From: Sciurus carolinensis | Taxonomy: Eukaryota; Chordata; Mammalia; Rodentia; Sciuridae | Direction of reading: 5' to 3' | Assembly (NCBI RefSeq): GCF_902686445.1 | Contig: NC_062214.1 | Location: forward strand, 41,921,454 to 41,985,453 | Length of the DNA stretch: 64,000 nucleotides | Shown: positions 12,140-22,680 of the stretch, piece by piece | Numbering within the stretch: position 1 is the first letter of the stretch | Layout of the letters: the number at the start of each line of letters is the position of its first letter | The notes under the pieces: generated by a model | Seen by the model: only the letters and a program-made list of their open reading frames with translations | What the model was told of the DNA's origin: nothing | The model's database searches: none | Program-made: the position numbers and the translations under genes

Positions 12140-12245
12140 TTTATTATCCAGTAGACATTTATTAGGCACCTACTATGTTCTAAGCCCTCTGCCCAATGTG
12201 TAGGGGAAAGAGATGAACCAGGTTAACCCTCCTGAACTACACATT
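12140..12245 (-). mobile_element. L2 3' end fragment
   Basis: AGACATTTATTAGGCACCTACTATGTTCTAAGCCCT is the reverse complement of the LINE2 3' terminus. Confidence 0.6.
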
Positions 12246-12279
12246 CTTGCTGACAATACAGAGCCATTCCAACAGCAAG

Positions 12280-12525
12280 TAGCTACATGACATCCACTGT
12301 GGGCCAGACATTATCCTGAGTGCTACTGTGGTCAACTGGAATCCCTCTGCAGAGCTGCCCTGAGGTAGGTGCCATCACATCCATTTTACAGAGGGGGATA
12401 CTGGGGCACAGGCGGGTAAGGTAATCTTCCCAGGATCCCCCAGCTGGACAGCAGTAGGGCTGCAATTAAAACCAGAGGGTCTGATGGTAGAATCCAAACT
12501 TTTAACCCTTAGGCTGTGCTGCCTC
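12280..12525 (-). mobile_element. MIR SINE
   Basis: ACATCCATTTTACAGAGGGG followed by GGCACAGGCGGGTAAGGTAA, CCCCAGCTGGACAGCAGTAG and TTTAACCCTTAGGCTGTGCT is the reverse complement of the MIR consensus. Well preserved. Confidence 0.8.
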
Positions 12526-13144
12526 ATGAAAAGAGAGAGGGAACAGGTAAACAAATAAATAGGAAAATGACAATTTCAAAGTGCAATTGTGGCACATTTG
12601 CACTGAGATGGGCCCCATCAGCCAGGGAGATCTTGTGAGGCGGTGTCTTAGTCCCTTGGGACTGCCGTAACCAACACCTTACACTCTTACCACAGACAGA
12701 ATTTCTTGGCTTTTTTATCTCCACTGCTTTTCTGCCTGGACAACAGGAAGCTAATGTTTCCTTGTGTTTGCCACTTTGTATAGAGACACCCAAAAAAAGA
12801 AGAGCAATCTTTAGACCAACATTTCCAAAATGCACCTGGTTGGAAAGCTCACAATGCCCCATAAATGAACTGGTGGCCTGGTGGGCCTTGCAGGCAAATG
12901 GGACTCAGTGAAATTACTGAATCACCTTATTGCAGTGGTCCTCTGGACCAGTCACACATAGACTATGGGGGAGCTTCTCTGGAGTCTTTGTTTTTTGTCC
13001 TACAGAGGATCTAGAAGGTAGCTGGGGGTTGCCCCACACCTTCATAGTGGAGGTGGGTTGACGCTGACTCATAGAACATTCACAAATCAGTCGTATGGCC
13101 TTTTCATGCCTCAGTGTCTGTGTTGTTAAATAGTTCATAGGCAT
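12526..13144. other. Mostly unique sequence with a possible LTR scrap
   Basis: The stretch 12646-12687 (GTCTTAGTCCCTTGGGACTG…AACACCTTA) resembles the reverse complement of a MaLR 3' terminus, but similarity stops after about 40 bp. The rest is unrecognised. Confidence 0.4.
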
Positions 13145-13280
13145 ATCTCACACTTACTGAGCACGGTCTGAGCTCCAGGTGCTTGTCTAAGCACTCTCGT
13201 GTGTTATCTTGTAAAATCCTCTTGACTACCCAGTGAGCTAGAGATGATTGTCATCTTTATTTTAGAGATGGGAAAACTGA
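13145..13280 (-). mobile_element. MIR-class SINE
   Basis: ACACTTACTGAGCACGGTCT, then AAGCACTCTCGTGTGTTATC and TTATTTTAGAGATGGGAAAACTGA, the reverse complement of MIR. A MaLR LTR insertion truncates it. Confidence 0.6.
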
Positions 13281-13283
13281 CCC

Positions 13284-13739
13284 TAATTTAGTCAGCTTTT
13301 TCACTGCTGTGACTTAAAGACCTGTCCAGAACAATTATAGAGGAGGTAAAGTTCACTTGGGGGCTCAGGGTTTCAGAGGTCTCGGTCTTCAGAGAGCCAG
13401 CTCCATTCCTTGGGGGCTCAAAGTGAGGCAGAACATCATGGTAGAAGGTGTGGCAGAGGAAAACCGTTCACATGAAGATCAGGAAGAAGAGAGAGAGACA
13501 TCCACTCATGAGATCCAAAATATATACCCCAAAGGTATATATCCCAAATGCATGCCCCCAGGGACCCACCTCCTCCTGTCATACCCTACCACCTTCAGTT
13601 ACTGTTCAGTTAATCCCAACAGGGGATTAATTCACTGATTGGGTTAAGGATCTCATAACCCAATCATTTTTCCTCTAAATTTCCTTGCATTGTCTCACAC
13701 ATGAGCTTTTGGGGAACACATCACATCCAAACCAAAACA
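13284..13739 (-). mobile_element. MaLR (MT/MTE-like) LTR with flanking duplication
   Basis: The plus strand shows TTAGTCAGCTTTTTCACTGC, GGTTTCAGAGGTCTCGGTCT, GAGGCAGAACATCATGG and a 3' side ending CCAAACCAAAACA, the reverse complement of a rodent MT-type MaLR LTR. The same 10-mer, GACCCTAATT, lies at both edges (13279-13288 and 13740-13749); the true duplication is probably 5 bp within it. It shares a characteristic AAATATATACCCCAAAG motif with the LTR at 34878-35291, so the two are the same subfamily. Confidence 0.85.
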
Positions 13740-13749
13740 GACCCTAATT

Positions 13750-15549
13750 CACATCTGGAGTCCAGATAGATGGATAGGAATGCTTTCCTCCCTGCGTTGG
13801 TACAAGGAATAAAATCCCCTTTTAGAATACTGCTAATTGAGTCTTATTCTATACATTCTCCCCTTCCGCTTTCTAACAGGTCTTAGATTTGTTCAAGATG
13901 TCCCCGCCCTGCTTACCAGATGTTGGCTTCCCAAACTCTTCCACAGCTGGGCGTGGCCATGGTAGAACTGAAATTACTAAAATTAATGTTCTGCATCCCC
14001 ATTTTATGCAGATTAGACCTAAGAGGATGATGAAACCAGGGGCCAGCCTCAATTACATGCTCATCCATGAAAGCCACATGAAATTAAACACATTCTCAAG
14101 TCTGTTGCTTTTTCTCCCTAGACTCTCAGAATTCATATCTGGTAAGAAGTTCATGCATGTGACAATTGACAATAATATGAAGCAGGATATAGTAAGTACT
14201 TTAGGTGTTACACTGATCTCATGAGGACATGGGAAAGGGAGAGTAATTCCAAGATCTCAGGTCACATCATGGGAGAAATGCATCTTGAAGGAGGCAGGGA
14301 GGTAGCAAGAGCCTCTGGAGACAAGCTCAGCACATACATATGCACAGAGGTGGCAGTGATTTCATCTGGTCATGCATAGTGCATGGGGAGGGGCAGGTGC
14401 AGGGTTTTTTTTTCTCTCCAGTTAATCAGTCAACAACTTTTCCCTGTTTCCCTTATGAAGTGATCTTCCCCCTTTCCACTCAAAGAGTGTCCTATTCCTC
14501 CTCTTCGGGCATTCCATAACCACAATGGATATTCTTTCATGGTGGTTTTTAAAAAATCCTCAATCTTCTGATTCTTCCTCAGGTAGGTCCCTGAAAAGAA
14601 GACAGAGACCCCAGATTTTCATTTGGGGAATATGCATCCCCATGTTACTTACACATCACAATTCTTCAAGTGTGCTACTTTGGCCACAAACCTATCATAA
14701 GCCACATGCAAGATAGTTTGCATTACCAAATCTGGGAAGGATGGTGACCAGGACCCAGCCAGGGTGCAGGAGACCTGATGGAGCATTTGTTTATGCTTGG
14801 CTTTTATGTCTTGCCTCTCTCTCTCTCTGACAGTCTTATTTTCTCTCCCACCATGGTTGATGGCAGTCCCCCAGTTTTATATTTTACAGCTTCACAGGGA
14901 GATTTAGAATTTCCCTTTTTATCTTTCTGTGGAAGAAGGATTCATTGTCCTATTTTGGATCAATCAAAAGTCCAAAGTTACACAGCAGCCCAAAAGTTGC
15001 CAACTGGATCATGGGGTTCGGTCTCCCTTGATCCCGTTCCTGAGAGAAAGGAGGCGGCCGGGCAGATGACGCTCCAGTTATCTTCGACTCTTGCTTTCAC
15101 CATTTTTTCATCTCAGTACAGCATGGAAGGCAGGTAAGTGACTGAATTTACTGGGTATTAAATTACTTCTGGACTTTGAAACACTGGCTTATTGCTTTCT
15201 GTTTCAATATGAAGCTCATTGGCTGGGTTCTGCTTACTGTCTTTCCCGATTCCCCGCGTCCCTTCCTTTCGAGTGTCTTCCCCTGCCTCCCTCCCTGGAT
15301 TGTTCCGATTCAAGCCGCCCTGCCTTTCCTTCCTAACAATACATTATTAGCTGACACTTTTTACTTCTTTTTCATTTCCTGCTTATACCTCTTAATTAGC
15401 ACCTTTCCCACAATTTATTAAGCCAGAATATTTTGGAGACAGACATCATGCTGCCTCATTAACTAGATGTTTTATTCTACCTTCTTTATTTCTCAGCTAG
15501 ATTATAAAAGTGAGTTTCTTCCTTCTCCTGTGGTTTCTATTATAATGTC
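13750..15549. other. Unique sequence, no gene seen
   Basis: 1.8 kb with short frames on the plus strand (up to 119 codons, 14778-15137) that show no recognisable domain. I find no acceptable exon structure. A short CT run lies at 14814-14828. Confidence 0.4.
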
Positions 15550-15850
15550 AAGTGTATCCACTAGGTTTTGCTGCATCACACACCATCTCAATGCTTAGGA
15601 GCTTAAAAGAGTCATTTGTTTGAGCTCATGCTTCTGTGAATTGACAGTACAAGCGAGGCTCAGCTGGGCTGTTCTGCAGGCCTTGTCTAGGGTCACTCAT
15701 GCCTCTGTGGTCAGTTTCTTGTCATCGATGCAACTCTGCTCCTGAGAGTCGGCCCACCGTTGACTAGAGTGGAGGGGACTGAGCTGCACCTCTCTGCAAC
15801 CAGAAGGCTAGCCCAAGCTCATTTACACACTGTGAGCAGAGGTCCATGTG
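15550..15850 (-). repeat. Old interspersed repeat, family unassigned
   Basis: TTTTGCTGCATCACACACCA, CTTAGGAGCTTAAAAGAGTC and GCTCAGCTGGGCTGTTCTGC resemble a common old mammalian LTR-like repeat. I cannot name it. A related stretch may be present at 18690-19060. Confidence 0.4.
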
Positions 15851-16077
15851 TCACAGTCACATTGTGGCACGTTTACTCTTGCCCCATGGACTAAAGCAAG
15901 TCATGTGGTCAAAATCAGTGAGTGTAGGTGGACAAGAATGGCATGGAGATAAGGAAGGGAAGAACTTCTGCCCAGTTTTGCAATACTTAAAGTGTATCCT
16001 AATTCTCTGTAAACACGCATCTGTCTGCTTAAGTTGCACATTCTCTTTTTAAAAAATCTGGCTATTACAAAGATCAG

Positions 16078-16225
16078 TAGACTTAAAATCAACATACTAC
16101 AGTGCTCAGTCACATCAATGTTTGTAACAGCTCAACTCACAATAGCTATACTATGGAACCAACCTAGGTGCCCTTCAACAGATGAATGGATAAAGAAAAG
16201 TGGTACATATATACGATGGAAATAA
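16078..16225 (+). mobile_element. L1 3' region, left part (interrupted)
   Basis: L1 ORF2 C-terminal homology: TATGGAACCAACCTAGGTGC, CCTTCAACAGATGAATGGAT and AAAGTGGTACATATATACGA. It matches 1090-1170 of the copy at 690-1600. The L1 is broken at 16225 by an unrelated A-tailed segment and resumes at about 16426. Confidence 0.8.
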
Positions 16226-16425
16226 AAAAACTTAACATTTCTTAAAGTGGTTAAACTCTTATCAAACCATAACAGACAAGTTTCTAGGAATATTTTTTGA
16301 GAGGGGAAAATATTGGACCATTAACTCCATGACATTCATGTAGGCATAGAGTCAAACAATAAACTTCAGAGCAATATAAGAATTCTGTATTGAATAAATG
16401 CTGTTTTTTCATTTAAAAAAAAAAA
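16226..16425 (+). pseudogene. Processed retrocopy of a 3' UTR fragment inside an L1
   Basis: About 190 bp unlike L1, carrying AATAAA at 16393-16398 and then, 16 nt later, an 11-nt A run at 16415-16425. That spacing is what a cleaved, polyadenylated mRNA 3' end shows. L1 sequence lies directly on both sides, with about a dozen L1 bases missing at the junction compared with the copy at 690-1600. I read it as a 5'-truncated retrocopy of a 3' UTR. The parent gene is unknown, and no clean target duplication can be called because the borders are A-rich. Confidence 0.55.
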
Positions 16426-16812
16426 GAAGAATGAAATTCCAGTAAATGGATGGAGTTAAAGAATATCATGCTAAGAGAAATAAGCCAAACCCACAAAAAA
16501 CAAAGGCCAAATGTTTTCTCTGATATATGGAAGCTAATTCACAATAAGGGGTGGGGGATAGGGAAGAACAGAGTTACTTTATATTAGGTAGAGGGGAGTG
16601 AAGGGAGGGGAAGTGGTATGAGGGTAGGAATGATAATAGAGTGAAACAGACATTATAACCTCATGTACATGTATGACTGCATGACTGATGTGATCCTGAA
16701 ATATGTATAATCAGAAAAATGAGAGATTATACTCTATGTATGATCTATCAAAATGTATAAATGCATTCTACTCTCATGTACAACTAATTAGAACAAAAAA
16801 ATTAAAAATTAA
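16426..16812 (+). mobile_element. L1 3' region, right part
   Basis: Resumes with GAAGAATGAAATTCCAGTAA and TGGATGGAGTTAAAGAATAT, runs through the G/A-rich 3' UTR around 16550-16640, and ends in the A-rich tail near 16790-16812. Compared with the copy at 690-1600, part of the ATGGCATTTGCTGGT segment is missing. Confidence 0.8.
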
Positions 16813-16901
16813 AAAAAAGATCAGTAGAAATGATTCTCTAGAAACGTTTTCCTCTCTAGCCATTGCTCCTTTTTTATTGGCCCTTTACTTTGTGCTCCTG
16901 T

Positions 16902-16905
<4 letters not shown>

Positions 16906-16959
<54 letters not shown>
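16906..16959. repeat. (CT)27 microsatellite
   Basis: Essentially pure CT repeat. Likely length-polymorphic. Confidence 0.95.
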
Positions 16960-16963
<4 letters not shown>

Positions 16964-17064
16964 CCCCCCAAACCTTCCCTTCCCATTTCTCATTTCAGTC
17001 TTGCTTGATCCTTTCATTAACTGGCTGGGCTATATTTGTCCCTTTGAAGTTAGATTCTGCTTTG

Positions 17065-17084
17065 GTGTGTGTGTGTGTGTGTGT
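17065..17084. repeat. (GT)10 microsatellite
   Basis: Pure GT run. Confidence 0.95.
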
Positions 17085-17889
17085 AAGTGCATGCATGGTA
17101 AATAAGGAACTATTTCTCTCTTGTTGGGTTTTAGTTTCTTATAATCCATGATCACATTCTCCAGACACGAATCAAGCAAGAATGGAAACACAAATCAAGA
17201 ACGAATGGGAATAAGCTGAATGTATATATTTTATATATACTAATTTTCTAATGTCTCATGCTAGAAAAAACAATGATTCCAAAACTGGTTGGGCAAGGCA
17301 TTTGTGACTTGAAAAATATACCTCTTGTACCTCCTTTGAAGCATATGCTGGGAAGCACATTTTGAGGAACTGTTGCTATTATAGCAACAAAGAGCTATGG
17401 TCAATTAGTCTTTCAACCCATCAGCCAGGGAGGTTGCTATGTATCTTTATGTCTACCCATCAGACAAGGTCCAAACATGTCAACTGAAATTCTTCAACTC
17501 TTTTGACTAATGGTCACTCAATAAAAATTTTACTCACTCTATTTAATAATCCTACTTGGAGAAATATATTATACATCCCCCCAAATTATTCAGACCTGTT
17601 TTCGGAGAAGTTGTATCAAACTTCAAGTCTTTTGAAAGAGAAGGCCAAGATAGTAACATAAGAGATTGCCTTGAAATGAAGATGCAGAGGTGTCAAACTT
17701 ACAGATAGCTCAACCAGCTCCTAGGACTGCATAAGGTCCAGTTCCCATAGTAAGTTCTTATTTTATATCACTCATTAGTAGTTCTACTTCTCTGATCAAG
17801 TCATTTTATAGGCATTTCCACCTTGCTGTCTCAAATCTTTCCAATGTGTGTCACCTCAAGCACTGAGAAGAAGTGCACTTTATCTTGGT
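17085..17889. other. Unique sequence
   Basis: AT-rich, with a TATATATTTTATATATAC stretch near 17222-17239. Nothing recognised. Confidence 0.4.
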
Positions 17890-18160
17890 TTGGCTCTTTA
17901 AGATGCAGATCCTGAGATAAGGACTTGGGAGTAGACAATTTTTGGGGAAATGGTCCTGCAGAGCCCAATGAGGGGGAAAGGAGAGTGAAACTTGGGAGAG
18001 AGAAGAATCAGTAAAGAGTAGGTTAATGAGTGCTACCTCTGGGAGCACTTGGGGCTCAACACTGCTGGACAATCAATCTCATGGTCAACACTTCAGTGTC
18101 CACCTGCTCCCTGCCTCCGAAAGGTGAGGGTTGCCCAAAGGCATAACTCCCTAGCACTCT
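17890..18160 (+). repeat. Ancient interspersed repeat, copy 1 of 4
   Basis: GCAGATCCTGAGATAAGGAC, then a TTTTTGGGGAAATGGTCCTG block and AGAGTGAAACTTGGGAGAGA. Related blocks occur at 22495-22680, 25095-25330 and 54150-54320. The family is widespread in mammals, but I do not assign a name. Confidence 0.45.
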
Positions 18161-18449
18161 CTGGGTGAACCTACTTGCAGCTGTACCAAGATCCAAGGAT
18201 ACTAGAGAGACAGGTGGACATGAGCAAGTACACTCAGGTAGGCTGGAGGATGGGGAGTATGGGACCAATAGCTACTTAGAACATGTCCTATTGGGTAAAT
18301 CCAGGACAGAGCATCAACAAACATCAGCTTTGACTTCTGCTCTGTGATTCAACAAAGAATTGGGCAATGATGAAAAAGCAGTCTTTCCATCTGGGAAATG
18401 AAGTCATTGGGGTATTTTTCTAGCCAGGTAAAGATGTACAGTACTCGAC

Positions 18450-18476
18450 AAAAAAAAAAAAAAAAAAAAAAAAAAA
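18450..18476. repeat. Poly(A) run of 27
   Basis: A pure A tract without an identifiable element upstream. It could be the tail of an unrecognised retroposed sequence. Confidence 0.8.
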
Positions 18477-18689
18477 TTCTATAAGAAGAGATGGCAACAT
18501 CAACTCCCTTCCCCCTTCAAAATTGTATCTTCAGTATGGCTGCCCTAATAAAATCTTCATTTCACTTGTAATTGTAGGAGTGAAGTAGTAAAATCTTCTT
18601 TCCTTATTTCCTTATTAACATCCCCCATTAGTAAGATTTTGATCCATGCCAAATAGTGGCATTGCAACATTTATCTTCTTGTTTATGAT

Positions 18690-19060
18690 CTGTGGATTGT
18701 TTGTGTCTCTGCTGCGCTCTGCTGGAGTCAGCTGGACTTGGTTCATGGATACAAGTTGGGTGTATGTCTGCTCCTCATATTTCTCTTTGACTAGCAGTTA
18801 GGGAGATGCTCTTCTCATGGAGGTTCTCAGAAGTGGGAGAATCAAGCAAAAATGTATCAGCACACTTAAGGCCTTGGTTCCAGTGTGATTCATTAATATC
18901 CCATTGGCAAAAGCAAATCATATGGCTCAGTACCCAATCAAGCAGTGAAGAAGTGCCTCCAGATCAGCATGAAGCCATAGCAATGGAAAGGCCATTTGAT
19001 TCTATACTTGGAGGAGAGGGAAAAATTGAGAGCAGTAGTCTAATCCAAACTGGAAATCAT
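18690..19060. repeat. Possible old LTR-like repeat
   Basis: CACTTAAGGCCTTGGTTCCA, ATCCCATTGGCAAAAGCAAA-TCATATGGC and AGTGCCTCCAGATCAGCATG resemble a common old mammalian repeat that contains 'CATTGGCCAAAGCAAGTCACATGGCC'. Family not named. Confidence 0.4.
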
Positions 19061-19848
19061 CCTACTCATGAGACTTAATTATATCCACAATGTTGGTCTC
19101 TTTTGAACCTTGTGGCTTTGTCTGGTCAGGTCTGTCACTCATAGGATTTTTATTCTGCAGAGAAAATGCCTGCAGGAAATGCTTTTGGTGTATCATCATG
19201 CAATTGTTCCCCAGCTACTGAGAGTAAATGTTGGTTGCTAATGGTTCATGGTTATCCCCCTCTCTGGAGCCATTAGCAGATGCAGCATCCCTAGACTGAT
19301 GAGACATTCCAGCCTGGGATAGGAAACTGGTGACATGATTGATTTATATGGGTTACAAAAACCAGCACCCTTGCCTGAAGATGAGGATAAGTTGGCAATA
19401 TAATTTATGCTCTTGGTCCCCCTGTGAATCTGGCCAAGGATAAATTTTCTTTGACATCATATCCTTGATTTTTCTATCTCCTTCGCCATTCCTCTTCTGC
19501 CTCCAAGCAGTTTTCTCCTGAAGGAATTTCCAAAAATAGAAAGAAAATCATTTGCACCCAAGTCTTTTTCTTAGGGATTACTTCTAGGAAAACTGACCTA
19601 AGACAATGCCTATCTTTTAGTACCTCCCAATACTCCACGCATTTCCCAAACTATAACTGTACATGGATGAATGGAAACAGATGTTTTCCTTACCTGGGGA
19701 TGGAGATGGGGACACCATCAGCCTCCTCAAAGCTCCTCCAATAGCCCCAGTCATCTGAAGTATTTACTCCATCTTGACCACACAACTATGGTGGCTCCTT
19801 GTTCAGTATCTCATAGAACAAGGATGCTTGAAAGACAAAGATAGTCTC

Positions 19849-19934
19849 CCAGAAAAATGTGTGGCAACAATTGTGATTGTATACAGGGCTGTGAGCTGCT
19901 GCTTATGTGGCCCTTTTTAGCAGTCCTGAATCTG
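19849..19934 (+). repeat. Direct repeat copy A (about 88 bp)
   Basis: Matches 20589-20676 at roughly 78% by eye, in the same orientation and about 740 bp apart. The core AATGTGTGG-ACAA-TGTGATT and GGCTGTGAGCT blocks are shared exactly. A 14-mer, AGCAGTCCTGAATC, at the end of this copy (19919-19932) recurs at 19966-19979. Neither copy codes for anything recognisable. Confidence 0.75.
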
Positions 19935-20588
19935 TGGCATTCTTGTATAGCAAGAACTGCTATGAAGCAGTCCTGAATCAGGAACGCTATGGGGATGGTT
20001 TTATGCAGTAAGTGCTTGCTTCATGTCAGCCACCATGCTCACCCTTTTGTGTGTGTGGTCTGGGAATCCTGCTAATAATTTGATATTTTTATATCTCCTG
20101 CTTCCTTATGACTATAGGCAATTGATCAACTAAGTGACCTTGACAATGTATGCAACTGCCACCTTTCATCTCAGCAAATAAAGGTTTGAAGGAAAGTGGG
20201 GGAATTAGATTAAAAAATATTGAAATGTGTTTTCTGGAAAGATGGTATAATAAACCTCAAGCATTTCACTCAGTGAAGCTGGAGCAACGGAGCTAAGAAG
20301 TTTGCAGGGTTGTCACCCCCATCATGTATCCTGGGATGCATTTTTGTTTGCTTTCTGCATAAGTAGGTCTTTATCATTCCTTTTCCATCCACTGGTCCCA
20401 CCAATTCCCCTGATAGCATATGATGTTCCCATTTCCTTTTCTTTTTGTATCCAAATCCTTTCTCCAGTCTCTCCTTCATGTTCAGATTTCTGCCTTTCCC
20501 TGTATAAATTGCCTGGACTTTGGGAGCCTAACCTTGATTTAGAGGAAGAGAGACTAAAAAGATAAAAATACCCACCTCTCACTGACAC

Positions 20589-20676
20589 CCAGGAAAATGT
20601 GTGGTGACAACTGTGATTTTCTACAAGGCTGTGAGCTCCTGGTTGCATGGTGCTTATTAGCAGTGTCCTGGTTCTG
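20589..20676 (+). repeat. Direct repeat copy B (about 88 bp)
   Basis: Second member of the pair described at 19849-19934. Similarity fades on both sides, so this is either a local duplication or two copies of an unrecognised dispersed repeat. Confidence 0.75.
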
Positions 20677-20744
20677 AAAAGAGAGCTCCACAGTTTTTTT
20701 CCACATCCATGTCTTACATTGGCACCACATGCAGCTGTATAAAT

Positions 20745-20965
20745 CTCCAGCCACTAAATTCTGCTCTGCAATTCCCCAGGCTGTTCATTTATTATTAATT
20801 ACGACCATTATTTATATAGAACCAGAGAGTTTTACGTCAGGGCTGGGGCCCGGCTGGAACATAAAACAGCACAAGGATCAGCTCAGCGCAAAGTACAGCC
20901 GGGATCAGTGGTCTTGTCTCTGCCCACATCCTCCCTCCTACACCAAAGGCAGAGGTGACGTGAAC
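20745..20965. promoter_or_regulatory. Candidate conserved regulatory element
   Basis: Non-repetitive stretch carrying a TAATTA homeodomain-type site at 20795-20800 (ATTATTAATTACGACC context), an ATF/CREB-like TTACGTCAG at 20832-20840 and GTGACGTGA at 20955-20963. Motifs are read by eye and short motifs occur by chance. Conservation is not known from this window. Confidence 0.25.
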
Positions 20966-21029
20966 AGGATCAGGCAGGAAGCTGAAGGAGGAGTAGGTCT
21001 TGCTTGAGTTTTTATGCTCTGACGAGTTT

Positions 21030-21047
21030 TTGTTGTTGTTGTTGTTT
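21030..21047. repeat. (TTG)n microsatellite
   Basis: Short TTG/GTT run. Confidence 0.9.
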
Positions 21048-21124
21048 TGAAGCAGAACACACAATAGAGGGGCAGAGGGCAATGCATTCTGAAATTTTAT
21101 GGTTGGAACAATAGATCATTTTAT

Positions 21125-21240
21125 ACATGAATTTATTTGTTTATTCAACAGTCAGTCATTGAGAATGATCACATGTTAGGTGTAAGTAACACCTTTACCC
21201 TCCTGGAATTTATATTCTACTAGTGTTTGAGGTCAAGCCT
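21125..21240 (-). mobile_element. L2 3' end fragment
   Basis: TTTGTTTATTCAACAGTCAG followed by TTACCCTCCTGGAATTTATA-TTCTACTAGTG is the reverse complement of the L2 3' end, diverged. Confidence 0.5.
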
Positions 21241-21469
21241 GAAATTAAGCAGGGCCTGGGTGTTGGGGTGGGGAGGAGGGGTGGAACAGGGTGGCTAGGG
21301 TGTCAGGAAGGAGAAAGCCGTCACTTGAGAGCACAGCCAGCATGAACGTCCCTTTTCCTAGAGTCGTTCCATCTCAGCATGGCGGTTTTCTAGCTCCAGG
21401 TTTTTGTTCTTGGAAAATGAACCCAGAGGATGCTCCAACATCAACCGGGTATAGCGTGAATTTTATTTA

Positions 21470-21690
21470 ACACACACTACCCTTTGCTACCTGCCAAGCA
21501 CTGCTCTGAGGGTTTTCCACACATTAACTCATGTCATCGTCGTGACAACTTCTCAAGGTAGACACTATTACTGTTCTCTTATAAGTGGGAAAACTGAGGC
21601 AAAGAAAGTTAACGCTCCTGCTGAGCTACACAGATGATAAGACTGGGGTCCAATCAAACCTAGGCGTTCTGGATCCAAAGTGACCCTCTC
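21470..21690 (-). mobile_element. MIR SINE
   Basis: CTGCCAAGCACTGCTCTGAG, ACACATTAACTCATGTCATC, AAGTGGGAAAACTGAGGCAA-AGAAAG and GCTACACAGATGATAAGACT give a clear reverse-complement MIR. Confidence 0.8.
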
Positions 21691-22490
21691 AACGATGGCA
21701 TGCTGATGTGAGAATGCCACAATCCTCCCCTGTGCTTCTTCTCACATCAAATTATCTTCCACTCACCCAAAAAGAATGTAGTGAGTGATTATAAACCTAG
21801 TGCTAAGAACACAGAGACAAAAAGAAGGCTGATGGTCATCAAAGATTAGGACCTGGGTGGAAGAATGGAGAGAAATTGCCTAATGGTCATGAGGTTTTCC
21901 TCTGAAGTGATGAGACTATTTTGGAACCAGAGAGAGCTGGCAGTTGCACAACATGGCGAATGCAATAAATGACACTGGGTTATTCAGGTTAATTTTATGC
22001 TAAGTGACTTTCACCTCAATGGAGAAAAAATAAAAGGACAAAATGGAGAGGCAAGAGAGGTATGTCTCGTCATCCTAACGCAGTAGGGGGTTGGATTCTA
22101 AAACTCTTGCACACATATTCTATATTTCTGTGGAGACCCAGGGAAGCTGGGGATTTGTTCAGCCTCAGTGTTCAGAGAAGTTTTCACTAAGGGTTTTTAT
22201 TGGAGCTAAGCCGTAGTCAAGATCTGAACCCAGGAGTCTTCCTGAGCCAGGACAGTAATGTAAAGTTGTTGTCAGAAGAAGGCAACCAGACATGGTAAAG
22301 ATTTTGCTGAACTGAAATATCTATGCCCTTCCCAGGGATATTCAACATTAAAAATTTTAAACATTGTGGTAGTCAAAGAAATGAATATATTGGCTTGATT
22401 TGGACACATTAGGGGTGAATTTTCATACCTGACCTTGAAAGAGGAAAAGAATTTTAAAGGGAGAAAACACTGTTGAGTTGAGCACCTCAA
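21691..22490. other. Unique sequence
   Basis: No recognisable feature. Confidence 0.4.
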
Positions 22491-22494
22491 TCTG

Positions 22495-22680
22495 GGTTAC
22501 CCCAGAAACAGACCCTGAGACAAAGATTCATTTGCAAGTGCCTCATATGGAAGGGGGGAGGAAGCACAGTGGGGAGCATGGAAGTGAAAAACAGGGCGGG
22601 GCTCAAACAGGATGTGCTCAAGTACGAGTCCCTTCTGTGGGCAACTGGGAGCTGAGTCCTCAATGGAAAGCTAGGAGCCT
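22495..22680 (+). repeat. Ancient interspersed repeat, copy 2 of 4
   Basis: CCCCAGAAACAGACCCTGAG-ACAAAGATTCATTTGCAAGTGCCTC, then a GGGAGGAAGCACAGTGGGGA block. Same family as 17890-18160. Confidence 0.45.

Noticed and set aside
12646..12690. Full LTR starting at GTCTTAGTCCCTTGG
   Set aside because: Similarity to a MaLR end stops after about 40 bp, too little for a confident call.
14778..15137. 119-codon plus-strand frame
   Set aside because: No domain recognised and no flanking exon signals that stand out.
18450..18476. Retroposed element ending in 27 A's
   Set aside because: Upstream sequence matches no SINE or L1 I know and no duplication is visible. I list it as a simple repeat only.
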